A DNA stretch of 20,648 nt from Clostridiales bacterium (GCA_019419895.1 JAHZIE010000030.1:1-20648), one strand, 5' to 3'. Shown: positions 8,555-15,972, counted from the first letter of the stretch. Made by a program: numbers and translations. Notes: a model not told the origin generated them from the sequence alone.

Positions 8555-8713
8555 ATGGATAAGTATGTATGCGATGTCTGTGGTTATGTGTATGATCCCG
8601 CCGAGGGGGATCCGGATGCCGGGATCGCCGCTGGAACAGCGTTTGAAGATCTCCCGGAAGATTGGGTTTGCCCTCTGTGCGGCGTCGGCAAGGATATGTT
8701 CAGCAAGGAGTAA
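8555..8713 (+). CDS. Rubredoxin
   Basis: A 52-residue rubredoxin, the usual length for the family. The two iron-binding knuckles are clear: YVCDVCGYVYDP (Cys6 and Cys9) and WVCPLCGVGKDMF (Cys39 and Cys42), giving the Fe(SCys)4 site. The aromatic residues Tyr4, Tyr11, Tyr13 and Trp37 of the fold and the GDPDAGIAAGTAFEDLP segment are also present. It is a small cytoplasmic electron carrier. It is directly followed, after 129 nt with no terminator, by the flavodiiron protein, its usual electron acceptor. The ribosome binding site is not strong (AGGAAAG at 8534-8540, rather far from the ATG). It starts from the strong promoter at 8421-8449. The identification is certain; the exact partner is inferred from position. 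Confidence 0.97.
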   Translation: MDKYVCDVCGYVYDPAEGDPDAGIAAGTAFEDLPEDWVCPLCGVGKDMFSKE

Positions 8714-8842
8714 TCCGGTCTTTTGAGTGAAAATTGTGTCTTTCCAACGCGGTGCTGTATCGTAAACGACGGGACAGCGCCGCCTTTTCTTGCGGAAGGA
8801 AAAAACGCCGCGCCAAATAGTTTCATAGAGGAGAGTGTTTAT

Positions 8843-10033
8843 ATGAGCACATGTCAACTGTCTGAAAATGTTTATTCCGTCGGGGTGATCAATCCATCCC
8901 TGCGCGTATTTGATATTGTGATGGAATCCCGGTACGGCACCAGCTACAACGCTTATCTGATTACCGGGGAAAAGAATATTCTGATTGAAACTGTCCATGA
9001 GGATTATTTTGACGCTTATCTTGAGAATATTGAGGAGATAGTTCCTGTCAGTAAAATTGATTATCTTATTATGAACCATACGGAGCCGGATCATTCGGGC
9101 AGTATTGTCAGGCTGCTGGAAAAGAATCCCGGTATTACTTTGATTTGTACCGCCGCCGCTTCCAAATATTTAAAGCAGATCTGCAATGCGGATTATAAGA
9201 CGAAAATTGTAAAAGACGGAGAGAAGCTGGAATTTCCCGGTTGCACCCTTCACATGCTAGTTTCTCCCATGCTTCATTGGCCGGATTCCATGTTTACCTA
9301 TTATGAGGAGAAAAATACCCTCTTTACCTGTGACTTTTTGGGCGCGCATTTCTGTGAACCACAGGTGGTGGACAGGCATATTCGATATAAAGAGGAGTAT
9401 GAAAGGGAGTTCGCTTATTATTTTCAGGGGATTTTCGGCCCGTTTAAGCCTTTTGTCCTCGCCGGGCTGAAAAAAATCGAGGGGCTGCAGCTGGATATGA
9501 TCTGCCCCAGTCATGGCCCCGTACTGACGGAAACCATCGCCGACCGGATTGCCCAATATGAGGCGTGGTCAACTCCGGCTGAAAAGGAAGGAAAAAAGGC
9601 GGTCGTGTTGTACGCCTCCGCTTATGGGTATACCGCCCGTCTGGCTGCCGCTGCCTACCGGGCGTTGTCTTCTCAGGCTGAGTATTCTGTGACGCTGGCC
9701 GACTTGGTCAAGACGCCGGCGGATGAAGTGGCGGCGTTGATTGCCAGTGCTGATTTGCTCCTTGTGGGTTCCTGTACCATCAACCGGGACGCGCCTGGAG
9801 TGATATGGAACACCTTGAGCCATATTGACGCTGTCAACACCAAAGGAAAGGCAGCTGGTGTCTTTGGGTCCTATGGATGGAGCGGAGAAGCCTGTGAGAT
9901 GATCCGTACCCGCCTTTCCCAACTGAAGTATACGGTGTTGGAGGATTCTTTCCGTGTCACCTTCCGTCCTACAGATGAGGATCTCAGGGGGATGGAGGAA
10001 TATGCCCTCAAGGCGGCTGCTCTGGTAAAGTAG
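8843..10033 (+). CDS. fprA: Flavodiiron protein (A-type flavoprotein, O2/NO reductase)
   Basis: A 396-residue protein: metallo-beta-lactamase-like domain (about 1-245) and a C-terminal flavodoxin domain (from VVLYASAYGYTARLA at about 254). All six ligands of the diiron centre are present: His79, Glu81 and Asp83 in NHTEPDHSGS, His145 in PMLHWPD, Asp164 in FTCDFLGAHF and His224 in CPSHGP. Flavodiiron proteins reduce oxygen to water or NO to N2O in the cytoplasm of anaerobes, with electrons from rubredoxin, which is encoded just before it. The start is the ATG at 8843 with AGAGGAGAG before it; an in-frame upstream start at 8723 adds 40 residues that do not belong to the family. No extra rubredoxin or flavin reductase domain is fused. 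Choice between O2 and NO as the main substrate cannot be read. Confidence 0.95.
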   Translation: MSTCQLSENVYSVGVINPSLRVFDIVMESRYGTSYNAYLITGEKNILIETVHEDYFDAYLENIEEIVPVSKIDYLIMNHTEPDHSGSIVRLLEKNPGITLICTAAASKYLKQICNADYKTKIVKDGEKLEFPGCTLHMLVSPMLHWPDSMFTYYEEKNTLFTCDFLGAHFCEPQVVDRHIRYKEEYEREFAYYFQGIFGPFKPFVLAGLKKIEGLQLDMICPSHGPVLTETIADRIAQYEAWSTPAEKEGKKAVVLYASAYGYTARLAAAAYRALSSQAEYSVTLADLVKTPADEVAALIASADLLLVGSCTINRDAPGVIWNTLSHIDAVNTKGKAAGVFGSYGWSGEACEMIRTRLSQLKYTVLEDSFRVTFRPTDEDLRGMEEYALKAAALVK

Positions 10034-10100
10034 ACGGCTATTTTACAAATTGTCATTGGGCTGAAAGCGGATCAAGAGAGAATGCGGGAAGGTTAATGGG

Positions 10101-11417
10101 ATGAACGCGGAGATTTTATGTGTGGGCACTGAGCTTTTGCTCGGAGATATTATCAATACAAATGCGCCTTATATTGCCAGGGGGCTTGCGGCTATTGGGA
10201 TCAATGTTTTCCGCCAGTCCGTGGTGGGAGATAATCCCGAACGGCTGAAGGAGGCCCTTCGCCTGGCATTGAGAGAGAACGACTGTGTCATCACTACAGG
10301 AGGGCTTGGCCCGACCTACGATGACCTGACCAAGGAAACGATGGCTGAGCTTTTCGGTATAAAGATGGAACTTAACCAGGAGGCGCTGGACAGGATCCAG
10401 ATGTTTTTTGACAAAATTGGCAGGGAAATGACGGACAATAACAAAAAGCAGGCGTGGATGCCTCAGGGAGCGGTTGTTTTTTATAACGAAAACGGTACGG
10501 CGCCGGGGCTTGCGGTGGAAAAGGACGGCAAACGCGTCGTTCTGCTTCCAGGACCTCCACGGGAGATGGAGCCCATGTTTACTCAGCAGGTAATTCCCTA
10601 TCTTTCCGGCTTGTCGGATCGGGTTTTGGTTTCTTCCAATATCCGGATTTTCGGTGTGGGTGAGTCGGGTGTGGAGCAGCGGCTCAGAGAGATGATGCTT
10701 CACCGGACCAATCCCACCATCGCCCCCTATGCCAAAGACGGCGAGGTGCTGCTTCGTGTGACAGCCAGTGGAAGGAATAGGGAAGAAGCGAAACAGCTGA
10801 TTCAGCCCGTAGTGGATGAAATCGCTTCCATTTATCCAGAGGAAATCTATGGAATTGATGTGGATTCGCTGCAGGAGGCTGCCGTTCAGGCACTCATGGA
10901 GAAAGGTATGGTCCTGGCAACGGCGGAGAGCTGTACCGGGGGACTGATCTCTAAAAGGATAACTGAAATTCCCGGCGCTTCCCAGGTTTTCACCTGCGGG
11001 GTGTGTTCTTATGCCAATGAAATAAAAGAAAGCGTGCTTTTTGTAAAACACGAGACTCTGGAAAAATTTGGGGCGGTTTCCTCCCAGACGGCGATGGAAA
11101 TGGCGGAAGGGGTAAGAAAAACCTCGGGAGCGGATATTGGGGTATCCACAACAGGAATCGCCGGGCCCGACGGAGGAACTCCGGAAAAGCCTGTGGGACT
11201 TGTTTATGTGGGGATTAGCAGCGATGCTTTCTCCCATGTTCTCTGCCTGCATTTGAGCAGGGGATACCGGGAGGAACGGGAATATATCAGGTATGTCGCT
11301 TCCTCCCATGCCCTGCATTTGGTCTTGAAGGCAGTGAAAGTCAGTCCAAATGGTTCAAAGAGCTCCAAAAAAATAGGAATAGGAACCCAGGGGGTACCTG
11401 ATTCTGAGCGAAATTAA
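10101..11417 (+). CDS. cinA: CinA-family protein with nicotinamide-nucleotide amidase domain
   Basis: A 438-residue two-domain CinA. The N-terminal half (about 1-170) is the MoaB/MogA-like domain: EILCVGTELLLGDIINTNAPYIA at the start, then ITTGGLGPTYDDLTKE and LLPGPPREMEPMF. The C-terminal half (about 255-415) is the PncC-type domain: ATAESCTGGLISKRIT and STTGIAGPDGGTPEKPVGLVYVG. This domain hydrolyses NMN to nicotinic acid mononucleotide in NAD recycling; the N-terminal domain has ADP-ribose pyrophosphatase activity in characterised members. The ATG has GGGAAGG about 10 nt before it. It follows the flavodiiron gene by 67 nt with no terminator, so it may be in the same operon, and ends at the strong terminator at 11438. 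The last 25 residues are polar and poorly conserved. Confidence 0.95.
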   Translation: MNAEILCVGTELLLGDIINTNAPYIARGLAAIGINVFRQSVVGDNPERLKEALRLALRENDCVITTGGLGPTYDDLTKETMAELFGIKMELNQEALDRIQMFFDKIGREMTDNNKKQAWMPQGAVVFYNENGTAPGLAVEKDGKRVVLLPGPPREMEPMFTQQVIPYLSGLSDRVLVSSNIRIFGVGESGVEQRLREMMLHRTNPTIAPYAKDGEVLLRVTASGRNREEAKQLIQPVVDEIASIYPEEIYGIDVDSLQEAAVQALMEKGMVLATAESCTGGLISKRITEIPGASQVFTCGVCSYANEIKESVLFVKHETLEKFGAVSSQTAMEMAEGVRKTSGADIGVSTTGIAGPDGGTPEKPVGLVYVGISSDAFSHVLCLHLSRGYREEREYIRYVASSHALHLVLKAVKVSPNGSKSSKKIGIGTQGVPDSERN

Positions 11418-11437
11418 AAAAATATATAATCGTCATG

Positions 11438-11467
11438 ACAGGAGGGCTGCTGCCCTCCTGTTCTTTT
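11438..11467 (+). terminator. Intrinsic terminator after cinA
   Basis: A perfect 10-bp stem: acaggagggc (11438-11447), loop tgct, gccctcctgt (11452-11461), then TCTTTT. It closes the rubredoxin-flavodiiron-cinA unit. Confidence 0.93.
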
Positions 11468-11846
11468 AATTTCAGAGAAGCAAAAGTTCTATACTGAGGG
11501 TGAAAAAGAAAAAGGGCAAGGGAAAGAATACCGAAAGGGATGGGCAAGAAAAGAAATGGATTTTTGTAAATTGCCGCAGTCAGATAAAAAGCGGCTGCAA
11601 GAGGGGCTATGCCGCTGGGCGGTATTGTTTTAATTTAAGTATTAGGGCTGCCGGCTCTTCCGGCGGTTCTGAGCTTGCCTGCATAAAAAGATGACAAAGC
11701 TATAGGGACAGGAGAGAAAGGAATTCTGCTTTCTCTGCGTATTTCTGCTTTTGGCCGGAGCGGGCCCCTATCTTTTTAGGGAGAGGCAATACATGGAAGA
11801 AAAGTTACCAGCAGACTAAAAAATTTACTTTTTTTGGCAAAGCTAG
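11468..11846 (+). other. Hairpin-rich noncoding stretch upstream of the feo genes
   Basis: No supported protein gene; a 64-codon frame at 11500-11694 lacks a ribosome binding site and known motifs. A TATACT at 11490-11495 could be a -10 box, though with only a weak -35. Behind it are several inverted repeats: agcggc/gccgct (11590-11616 region), gccgg/ccggc (near 11651-11665), agagaaag (11713-11720)/ctttctct (11729-11736), and atagggc-type arms ataggg (11702-11707)/ccctat (11766-11771), the latter followed by CTTTTT. The segment ccccta can instead pair with taggg at 11777-11781. These exclusive pairings look like a regulatory RNA, but no known family was recognised. Confidence 0.35.
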
Positions 11847-11875
11847 TTGACAAATAAGTTAGCATGTGCTAACCT
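11847..11875 (+). promoter_or_regulatory. Promoter of the feo operon, overlapped by an iron-box-like palindrome
   Basis: TTGACA (11847-11852) with a 17-bp spacer to TAACCT (11870-11875). The -10 is imperfect and lies inside the palindrome described next, as expected for a repressed promoter. The feoA start follows about 70 bp later. Confidence 0.6.
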
Positions 11876-11877
11876 AA
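11858..11877. promoter_or_regulatory. Candidate DtxR-type iron box at the feo promoter
   Basis: GTTAGCA (11858-11864) and TGCTAAC (11867-11873) form an inverted repeat around a 2-nt centre. The 19-mer TTAGCATGTGCTAACCTAA (11859-11877) matches 15 of 19 positions of the known DtxR/IdeR box TTAGGTTAGSCTAACCTAA. It covers the region between -35 and -10, so binding would shut the promoter. The likely binding protein is the DtxR-family regulator at 8021; this link is inference. Confidence 0.65.
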
Positions 11878-11883
11878 ATATAG

Positions 11884-11899
11884 TTAAACAAAACTAACT
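11884..11899. promoter_or_regulatory. Second iron-box-like element ahead of feoA
   Basis: TTAAACAAAACTAACT, with agtta (11882-11886) and taact (11895-11899) as inverted arms. The same 16-mer with 14 identical positions occurs on the minus strand ahead of feoB (12551-12566), which supports it as a shared regulatory element. Confidence 0.5.
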
Positions 11900-11945
11900 G
11901 CTCGTTGGAAACAGGCAGGCTTTTAACTTGAAAAGAGGATGATGT

Positions 11946-12158
11946 ATGATGCCTTTAACAATGGCCAAACAGGGGGAAGTCAACTGCATCAAAAAAATTG
12001 GCGGCAAAGAAGAGGTGCGGCGCTTTCTTGAAAATCTGGGATTTGTCACCGGCGGAAATGTAACAGTTATTTCCACAATTATGGGCAATGTGATTGTTAA
12101 TGTCAAGGAATCCCGTGTGGCCATCAGTAAGGAAATGGCCAATAAAATTATGGTTTGA
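11946..12158 (+). CDS. feoA: FeoA domain protein, first copy
   Basis: A 70-residue single FeoA domain (SH3-like fold). The pattern EEVRRFLENLGFVTGGNVTV followed by NVIVNVKESRVAISKEMANKI is the family's core: the LGF turn and the conserved small-residue strand in front of the terminal helix. FeoA is a small cytoplasmic partner of the iron transporter FeoB. AAAGAGG at 11932-11938 serves the ATG at 11946; the second ATG at 11949 would also work and removes one residue. This is the first gene behind the feo promoter and its iron-box-like palindromes. It differs clearly from the second FeoA, so the two are not a recent duplication. Confidence 0.93.
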   Translation: MMPLTMAKQGEVNCIKKIGGKEEVRRFLENLGFVTGGNVTVISTIMGNVIVNVKESRVAISKEMANKIMV

Positions 12159-12181
12159 CATACAGGAAAGCAATTTATTGG

Positions 12182-12209
12182 AAAAAGGGCGTGTTTAGGC
12201 GCGCTTTTT
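12182..12209 (+). terminator. Terminator-like hairpin between the two feoA genes
   Basis: Stem of five A-T pairs and a G-C core: aaaaag (12182-12187) pairs with cttttt (12204-12209), one G-G mismatch, then gcg/cgc, with a short loop near 12193-12198. The T run is in the 3' arm, as in bidirectional A-tract terminators. It may reduce rather than stop transcription into the second feoA and feoB. Confidence 0.45.
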
Positions 12210-12301
12210 CTATCATAAAGTTGCCTGTCTCGAAGGGGCGCGGGCATTCGTGGCTTTTGCGCCGAAAAGAAAAGCGGGAGAGGCAAGAAAGGGGAACAGA
12301 T

Positions 12302-12526
12302 ATGCAGACTTTAAAACAGACCAAGTGCGGTTCTATGGTGAAAGTGGTGAAGCTGCACGGCGAAGGCGCCGTAAAGCGCAGAATTATGGATATGGGGATC
12401 ACAAAAGGAGTGGATGTTTATGTTAGAAAGGTGGCCCCGTTGGGCGATCCAATTGAAGTGACGGTAAGGGGCTATGAGCTTTCGCTGCGGAAGGCTGATG
12501 CTGAAATGATCGAGGTGGAAGGCTAG
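12302..12526 (+). CDS. feoA: FeoA domain protein, second copy
   Basis: A 74-residue FeoA domain, closer to the family standard than the first copy: GSMVKVVKLHGEGAVKRRIMDMGITKG, abridged here to its landmarks (VKLHGEG, RRIMDMGI), then VYVRKVAPLGDPIEVTVRGY and the terminal LSLRKADAEMIEV. The ATG at 12302 has AAAGGGG seven bases before it. An in-frame start at 12155 would add 49 residues of low-complexity basic sequence with no ribosome binding site and is rejected. It lies 143 nt after the first feoA and 91 nt before feoB. It probably acts on the G-protein domain of FeoB. Two different FeoA proteins next to one FeoB is a common clostridial arrangement. Confidence 0.95.
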   Translation: MQTLKQTKCGSMVKVVKLHGEGAVKRRIMDMGITKGVDVYVRKVAPLGDPIEVTVRGYELSLRKADAEMIEVEG

Positions 12527-12550
12527 ATAAAACGCACGTTTTTGTAATAA

Positions 12551-12566
12551 AGTTAGTTTTGACTAA
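12551..12566 (-). promoter_or_regulatory. Iron-box-like element ahead of feoB
   Basis: On the minus strand TTAGTCAAAACTAACT, sharing 14 of 16 bases with the element at 11884-11899. On the plus strand it holds the 14-bp inverted repeat ttagt-tttg-actaa (12553-12566), the same outline as TTAGCATGTGCTAA at the feoA promoter. Confidence 0.55.
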
Positions 12567-12588
12567 TTTTCGTATGCTGTCATAGACT
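12559..12588 (+). promoter_or_regulatory. Possible separate promoter for feoB
   Basis: TTGACT (12559-12564), 18-bp spacer, TAGACT (12583-12588), 29 bp ahead of the ATG at 12618. The -35 lies inside the iron-box-like element. The -10 is weak (4 of 6), so the confidence is modest. Confidence 0.4.
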
Positions 12589-12617
12589 AAAAGAGCGGTT
12601 GAAGGAGGAAAATTGAA

Positions 12618-15086
12618 ATGTCAATTAAAATTGCTCTGGCCGGGAACCCCAACAGCGGCAAGACCACGTTATTCAACGCGCTGACTGGTTCCAATCAGTT
12701 TGTTGGCAACTGGCCCGGTGTTACGGTGGAGAAAAAGGAAGGAAGGCTCAAAAATCACAAGGATGTGGTTTTGACAGACCTGCCTGGCATCTATTCCCTG
12801 TCTCCGTACACATTGGAAGAGGTGGTTGCGAGAAACTACCTCCTGCAGGAACACCCTGACGCGATTTTAAATATTGTTGATGGAACAAACCTGGAGCGCA
12901 ATCTTTACCTGTCCACCCAGCTGATGGAATTGGGGATTCCGGTGGTGATGGCCGTCAACATGATGGACGTTGTACAGAAATCGGGAGATAAAATTGATAT
13001 TGCGCAGCTCAAAAAGCAGCTTGGATGCGATGTTGTTGAAATTTCCGCCCTGAAGGGTAAGGGAATCAAGGAAGCGGCGGACAAGGTGGTCGCTTTGGCA
13101 CAGGCCGGCGTATCTCCCACCCCACGGCATGAATTTGAGGAAAGTCTGGAAGAGGCTCTTCATAGCATTGAAAACCGGCTGGATGTCTCTATCCCTGTGG
13201 AACAGAGAAGGTTTTACAGCATTAAGCTTTTGGAAAGAGATCATAAGATAACGGAAACCATGAAATCCGTTCCGGATGTGGAAGATGTTATCAAGACTTT
13301 GGAGGAAGCGGAGGATGATGATTCTGAAAGTATTGTAACCAATGCCCGTTATACTTATATTTCCTCTATAATTGACAAGTGCCATAAGAGATCCAGAAAG
13401 GGAAAACTGACCGTTTCTGATAAAATTGACAGGGTTGTTACCAATCGCTGGGCGGCTCTTCCGATTTTTGCGGTGGTGATGTTCATCGTCTATTTTGTTT
13501 CTGTCAGCACTGTCGGTACATGGGCGACTGATTGGGCGAACGATGGTGTCTTTGGAGACGGATGGCATTTGTTTGGGATAGGTACCAGAGATTATGAGGC
13601 CGATGCGGAAGTCTTTACCCTGGCGGACGAAAAAGTAAACGCTTATATAGACGCGGCGGAGGCGTCCGGCATTGATGTGCAGGCCCTGAGAGAGACCTTG
13701 GAGGCAGAAGAGCCCGACGAGGGAGTGATTTCCGCCTTTGAGGAGACAGCGCGGGCGGAAAATTTGACAGCGATAGCGGAAATCCGCGATGATGAGGGGA
13801 ATATCGCGGAAGAGATTCCCGTGGCTTTGGCGGATTTTCAGTCGGCTTTGGAGGTCGCGGAGCCAGATCCCGGTGATTATGGCGTTTGGGTGCCTGGTAT
13901 TCCTGTGTTGGTGGAGAATGGGCTGGATGCGGTCAACTGCGCGGGTTGGCTGAAAAGCCTGATTCTGGACGGCATGATAGCCGGTGTAGGCGCGGTGCTT
14001 GGATTTGTTCCCCAGATGCTTGTCCTGTTTCTCTTTCTCGCCTTCCTGGAGGCCTGCGGCTATATGGCTCGTGTCGCCTTTATTATGGACCGTATTTTCC
14101 GTAAATTCGGGCTTTCAGGAAAATCTTTTATTCCGATGCTCATTGCAACCGGCTGCGGTGTTCCCGGTGTTATGGCTTCCAGAACCATTGAAAATGACCG
14201 CGACCGTAAAATGACCATTATGACCACCACCTTTATCCCATGCGGCGCTAAGCTTCCCATTATCGCTTTGATCGCCGGCGCTCTTTTCGGAGGCGCGTGG
14301 TGGGTTGCGCCAAGCGCTTATTTTGTGGGAATCGCCGCCGTGATCATCTCCGGCATTATGCTGAAGAAAACAAAGATATTTGCGGGAGATCCAGCCCCGT
14401 TTGTGATGGAGCTGCCGGCTTATCATTGGCCGACTGTGGGCAATGTCCTGCGCAGCATGTGGGAGCGCGGCTGGTCCTTTATGAAAAAGGCCGGAACCAT
14501 CATCCTGCTGGCCACCATTTTGGTTTGGTTCACCTCTTCTTATGGTTTTGCGGATGGAAGCTTTGGACCGGTTGGGATGGAAAACAGTATTCTCGCTGTT
14601 ATCGGCAACGCGATTGCCTGGATTTTCGTTCCTCTTGGATGGGGAGACTGGAAAGCGGCTGTTGGCGCGATCACCGGTTTGATTGCCAAGGAAAATGTTG
14701 TCGGCACCTTTGGCGTTCTCTATGGCGGATTCGACGAAGTTGCCGAAAACGGCTGGCAGATTTGGACCAATATGCAGGCTGCTTTCACCGCCCTTTCCGC
14801 GTACTCCTTCCTGGTGTTTAATCTTCTGTGCGCCCCCTGTTTTGCCGCGATCGGCGCCATCAAGAGAGAGATGAACAGCGCGAAATGGACGTGGTTTGCG
14901 ATTGGCTATCAGTGCGTTTTCGCTTATGCGGTTTCCCTGTGTGTCTATCAAATCGGAAGTTTGATTGCCACAGGCGCGTTCGGCTTCTGGACGGTTGTTG
15001 CCATCCTGGTGGTTGCGTTCCTTGCCTACATGTTGTTCCGTCCTTACAAGGTGAGAGACAAACTGAAGGTAAGGGTTCGTGTATAA
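12618..15086 (+). CDS. feoB: Ferrous iron transporter FeoB
   Basis: An 822-residue FeoB that carries Fe2+ into the cell through the cytoplasmic membrane. The N-terminal G-protein domain is complete: G1 GNPNSGKT (9-16), G2 Thr36, G3 DLPG (54-57), G4 NMMD (114-117) and G5 SALK (143-146). Membrane segments start near residue 279 and continue from about 446; the conserved gate motifs are GYMARVAFIMDRIF, SFIPMLIATGCGVPGVMASRTIEN (landmark GCGVP, Cys513) and FIPCGAKLP (Cys542). The usual SCSARLP is PCGAKLP here, which is a clostridial variant. Between the first and second membrane segments, about residues 316-425, is a strongly acidic insertion that most FeoB proteins lack; see findings. AAGGAGG at 12602-12608 sets the start. 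Confidence 0.97.
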   Translation: MSIKIALAGNPNSGKTTLFNALTGSNQFVGNWPGVTVEKKEGRLKNHKDVVLTDLPGIYSLSPYTLEEVVARNYLLQEHPDAILNIVDGTNLERNLYLSTQLMELGIPVVMAVNMMDVVQKSGDKIDIAQLKKQLGCDVVEISALKGKGIKEAADKVVALAQAGVSPTPRHEFEESLEEALHSIENRLDVSIPVEQRRFYSIKLLERDHKITETMKSVPDVEDVIKTLEEAEDDDSESIVTNARYTYISSIIDKCHKRSRKGKLTVSDKIDRVVTNRWAALPIFAVVMFIVYFVSVSTVGTWATDWANDGVFGDGWHLFGIGTRDYEADAEVFTLADEKVNAYIDAAEASGIDVQALRETLEAEEPDEGVISAFEETARAENLTAIAEIRDDEGNIAEEIPVALADFQSALEVAEPDPGDYGVWVPGIPVLVENGLDAVNCAGWLKSLILDGMIAGVGAVLGFVPQMLVLFLFLAFLEACGYMARVAFIMDRIFRKFGLSGKSFIPMLIATGCGVPGVMASRTIENDRDRKMTIMTTTFIPCGAKLPIIALIAGALFGGAWWVAPSAYFVGIAAVIISGIMLKKTKIFAGDPAPFVMELPAYHWPTVGNVLRSMWERGWSFMKKAGTIILLATILVWFTSSYGFADGSFGPVGMENSILAVIGNAIAWIFVPLGWGDWKAAVGAITGLIAKENVVGTFGVLYGGFDEVAENGWQIWTNMQAAFTALSAYSFLVFNLLCAPCFAAIGAIKREMNSAKWTWFAIGYQCVFAYAVSLCVYQIGSLIATGAFGFWTVVAILVVAFLAYMLFRPYKVRDKLKVRVRV

Positions 15087-15145
15087 CAACTTGTGGAAAA
15101 GAAAGATTCTTGTTATAATAAATTATGAGCAAAGGAGGACGCTGT

Positions 15146-15316
15146 ATGCTGGAATTTTTTACGCAAAACCTTGCTACCATTTTGATTTCCCTTGTGCTTT
15201 TATTGATTGTCCTGCTGATTGTCCGCAAGCTGATAAAGGATAAAAAGCAGGGAAAGTCCAGCTGTGGCGGGAGCTGCGGCAGCTGCCCGGGTTCATGCTC
15301 CTGTCACAAGAAATAG
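15146..15316 (+). CDS. FeoB-associated Cys-rich membrane protein
   Basis: A 56-residue protein: short N-terminus, one membrane helix (about residues 8-28: ATILISLVLLLIVLLIV), a basic turn (RKLIKDKKQGK) and a Cys-rich tail, CGGSCGSCPGSCSCHKK, with five Cys and one His. This plan is that of the FeoB-associated Cys-rich membrane protein family (PF12669) found behind feoB in Firmicutes. The basic side after the helix and the Cys tail should face the cytoplasm, where they could accept Fe2+ from FeoB; this function is inferred. The ATG at 15146 is chosen because AAAGGAGG at 15131-15138 is exactly placed; the upstream ATG at 15125 would put that site inside the gene. It starts 59 nt after feoB and ends the feo operon. 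Confidence 0.9.
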   Translation: MLEFFTQNLATILISLVLLLIVLLIVRKLIKDKKQGKSSCGGSCGSCPGSCSCHKK

Positions 15317-15388
15317 GGCGGCCGTCCGTATTATGACAGTTGAAGAAAAAGAAATTCCTTTCTGGGCGTGAAAGGAAGCGGAAAATAG

Positions 15389-15424
15389 AAAGACAGCCTC
15401 AGGAAAATTCGGAGGCTGTCTTTT
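15389..15424 (+). terminator. Intrinsic terminator of the feo operon
   Basis: Perfect 12-bp stem aaagacagcctc (15389-15400) and gaggctgtcttt (15412-15423) with an 11-nt loop and a TTTT end. Confidence 0.93.
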
Positions 15425-15922
15425 GCATTGGCCCAAAGTGCGGGTAAAGGGAGATGTCCCCGGCTGGACTGAAAAGCAGAAAAGCGGCAGCCCTGCAGTG
15501 ATGGAGAAAGTGGGAAGAAAGCATCAAAGCTTTTCAATGGGAATTTTTCTATCCGGGGAGAGGATTCTGTCCCATCCTATAGAATGGAGATCCAGCCGAC
15601 AGGTTCCGCAATCGGTTATCGGCGGTATTTTCTCACTGGAATTTTAAGAATGGATAGAGCATTTTCCCCATCTCCCAGGTCAAGAGGAAAGCATCAGAGG
15701 TGGCGGAAAGAGAAAATGGTAACTTTAAAGGCAGGCTGCGAAGGAAATGACAGGCTTTGCTGTCAGAGAACGGCGGACAGTGGGAAGCCCAGAGGACGAG
15801 GAAGGAAGAGGAGGAGGATATTCGCGGAGCCGCGGAAAGACTGCCCTAGTGCTTTTCAGCTTCTAAAAGAGGTGGAATTCCGCACGGTTCTATGATAGAA
15901 TGTCAATAGATTTAAATATTTC
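15425..15922. other. Gene-free stretch between the feo operon and the MFS leader
   Basis: About 500 bases without a supported gene. Frames at 15423-15647 and 15584-15895 have no ribosome binding site and give arginine-rich sequence with no recognisable motif. TATGAT at 15891-15896 may be a -10 box for the MFS transcript, but no convincing -35 lies 17 bp before it. Confidence 0.5.
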
Positions 15923-15933
15923 AGGAGGTTCCT

Positions 15934-15972
15934 ATGGAATTGTGCATTGCTTTGGCTCCATGCAAGGTTTGA
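15934..15972 (+). CDS. Putative 12-residue leader peptide ahead of the MFS exporter
   Basis: Reads MELCIALAPCKV and stop. It has a perfect AGGAGG (15923-15928) five bases before the ATG, which is stronger than the site of the MFS gene itself. It is followed 74 nt later by the MFS start, and its codons 8-11 are one arm of a hairpin. Such leader peptides control inducible resistance genes (erm and mef types) by ribosome stalling. Translation is not proven; the residues do not match a leader peptide I know. Confidence 0.5.
   Translation: MELCIALAPCKV

Noticed and set aside
10116..11318. 400-codon open frame antisense to cinA
   Set aside because: It is a shadow of the codon pattern of cinA, which has complete domain motifs; the antisense product has none.
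11500..11694. 64-codon frame ahead of the feo genes
   Set aside because: No ribosome binding site, lysine- and glycine-rich low-information sequence, and the stretch is better explained as noncoding.
11680..11720. GACAAAGCTATAGGGACAGG resembles part of a c-di-GMP-I riboswitch
   Set aside because: The upstream receptor hairpin and the downstream ATGGTAGCC-like half needed for that fold are not present.
11690..11770. Resemblance of GGGACAG and CCGGAGCGGG to conserved blocks of the czcD (NiCo/Fe) riboswitch
   Set aside because: The blocks are in the wrong order, and the pairing stems that should flank GGGACAG are absent, so the family cannot be claimed.
14115..15089. 324-codon open frame antisense to feoB
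   Set aside because: It is a shadow of feoB, with no motifs or ribosome binding site.
15584..15895. 103-codon frame between the feo operon and the MFS gene
   Set aside because: No ribosome binding site; arginine-rich composition without motifs, as expected from a chance frame.
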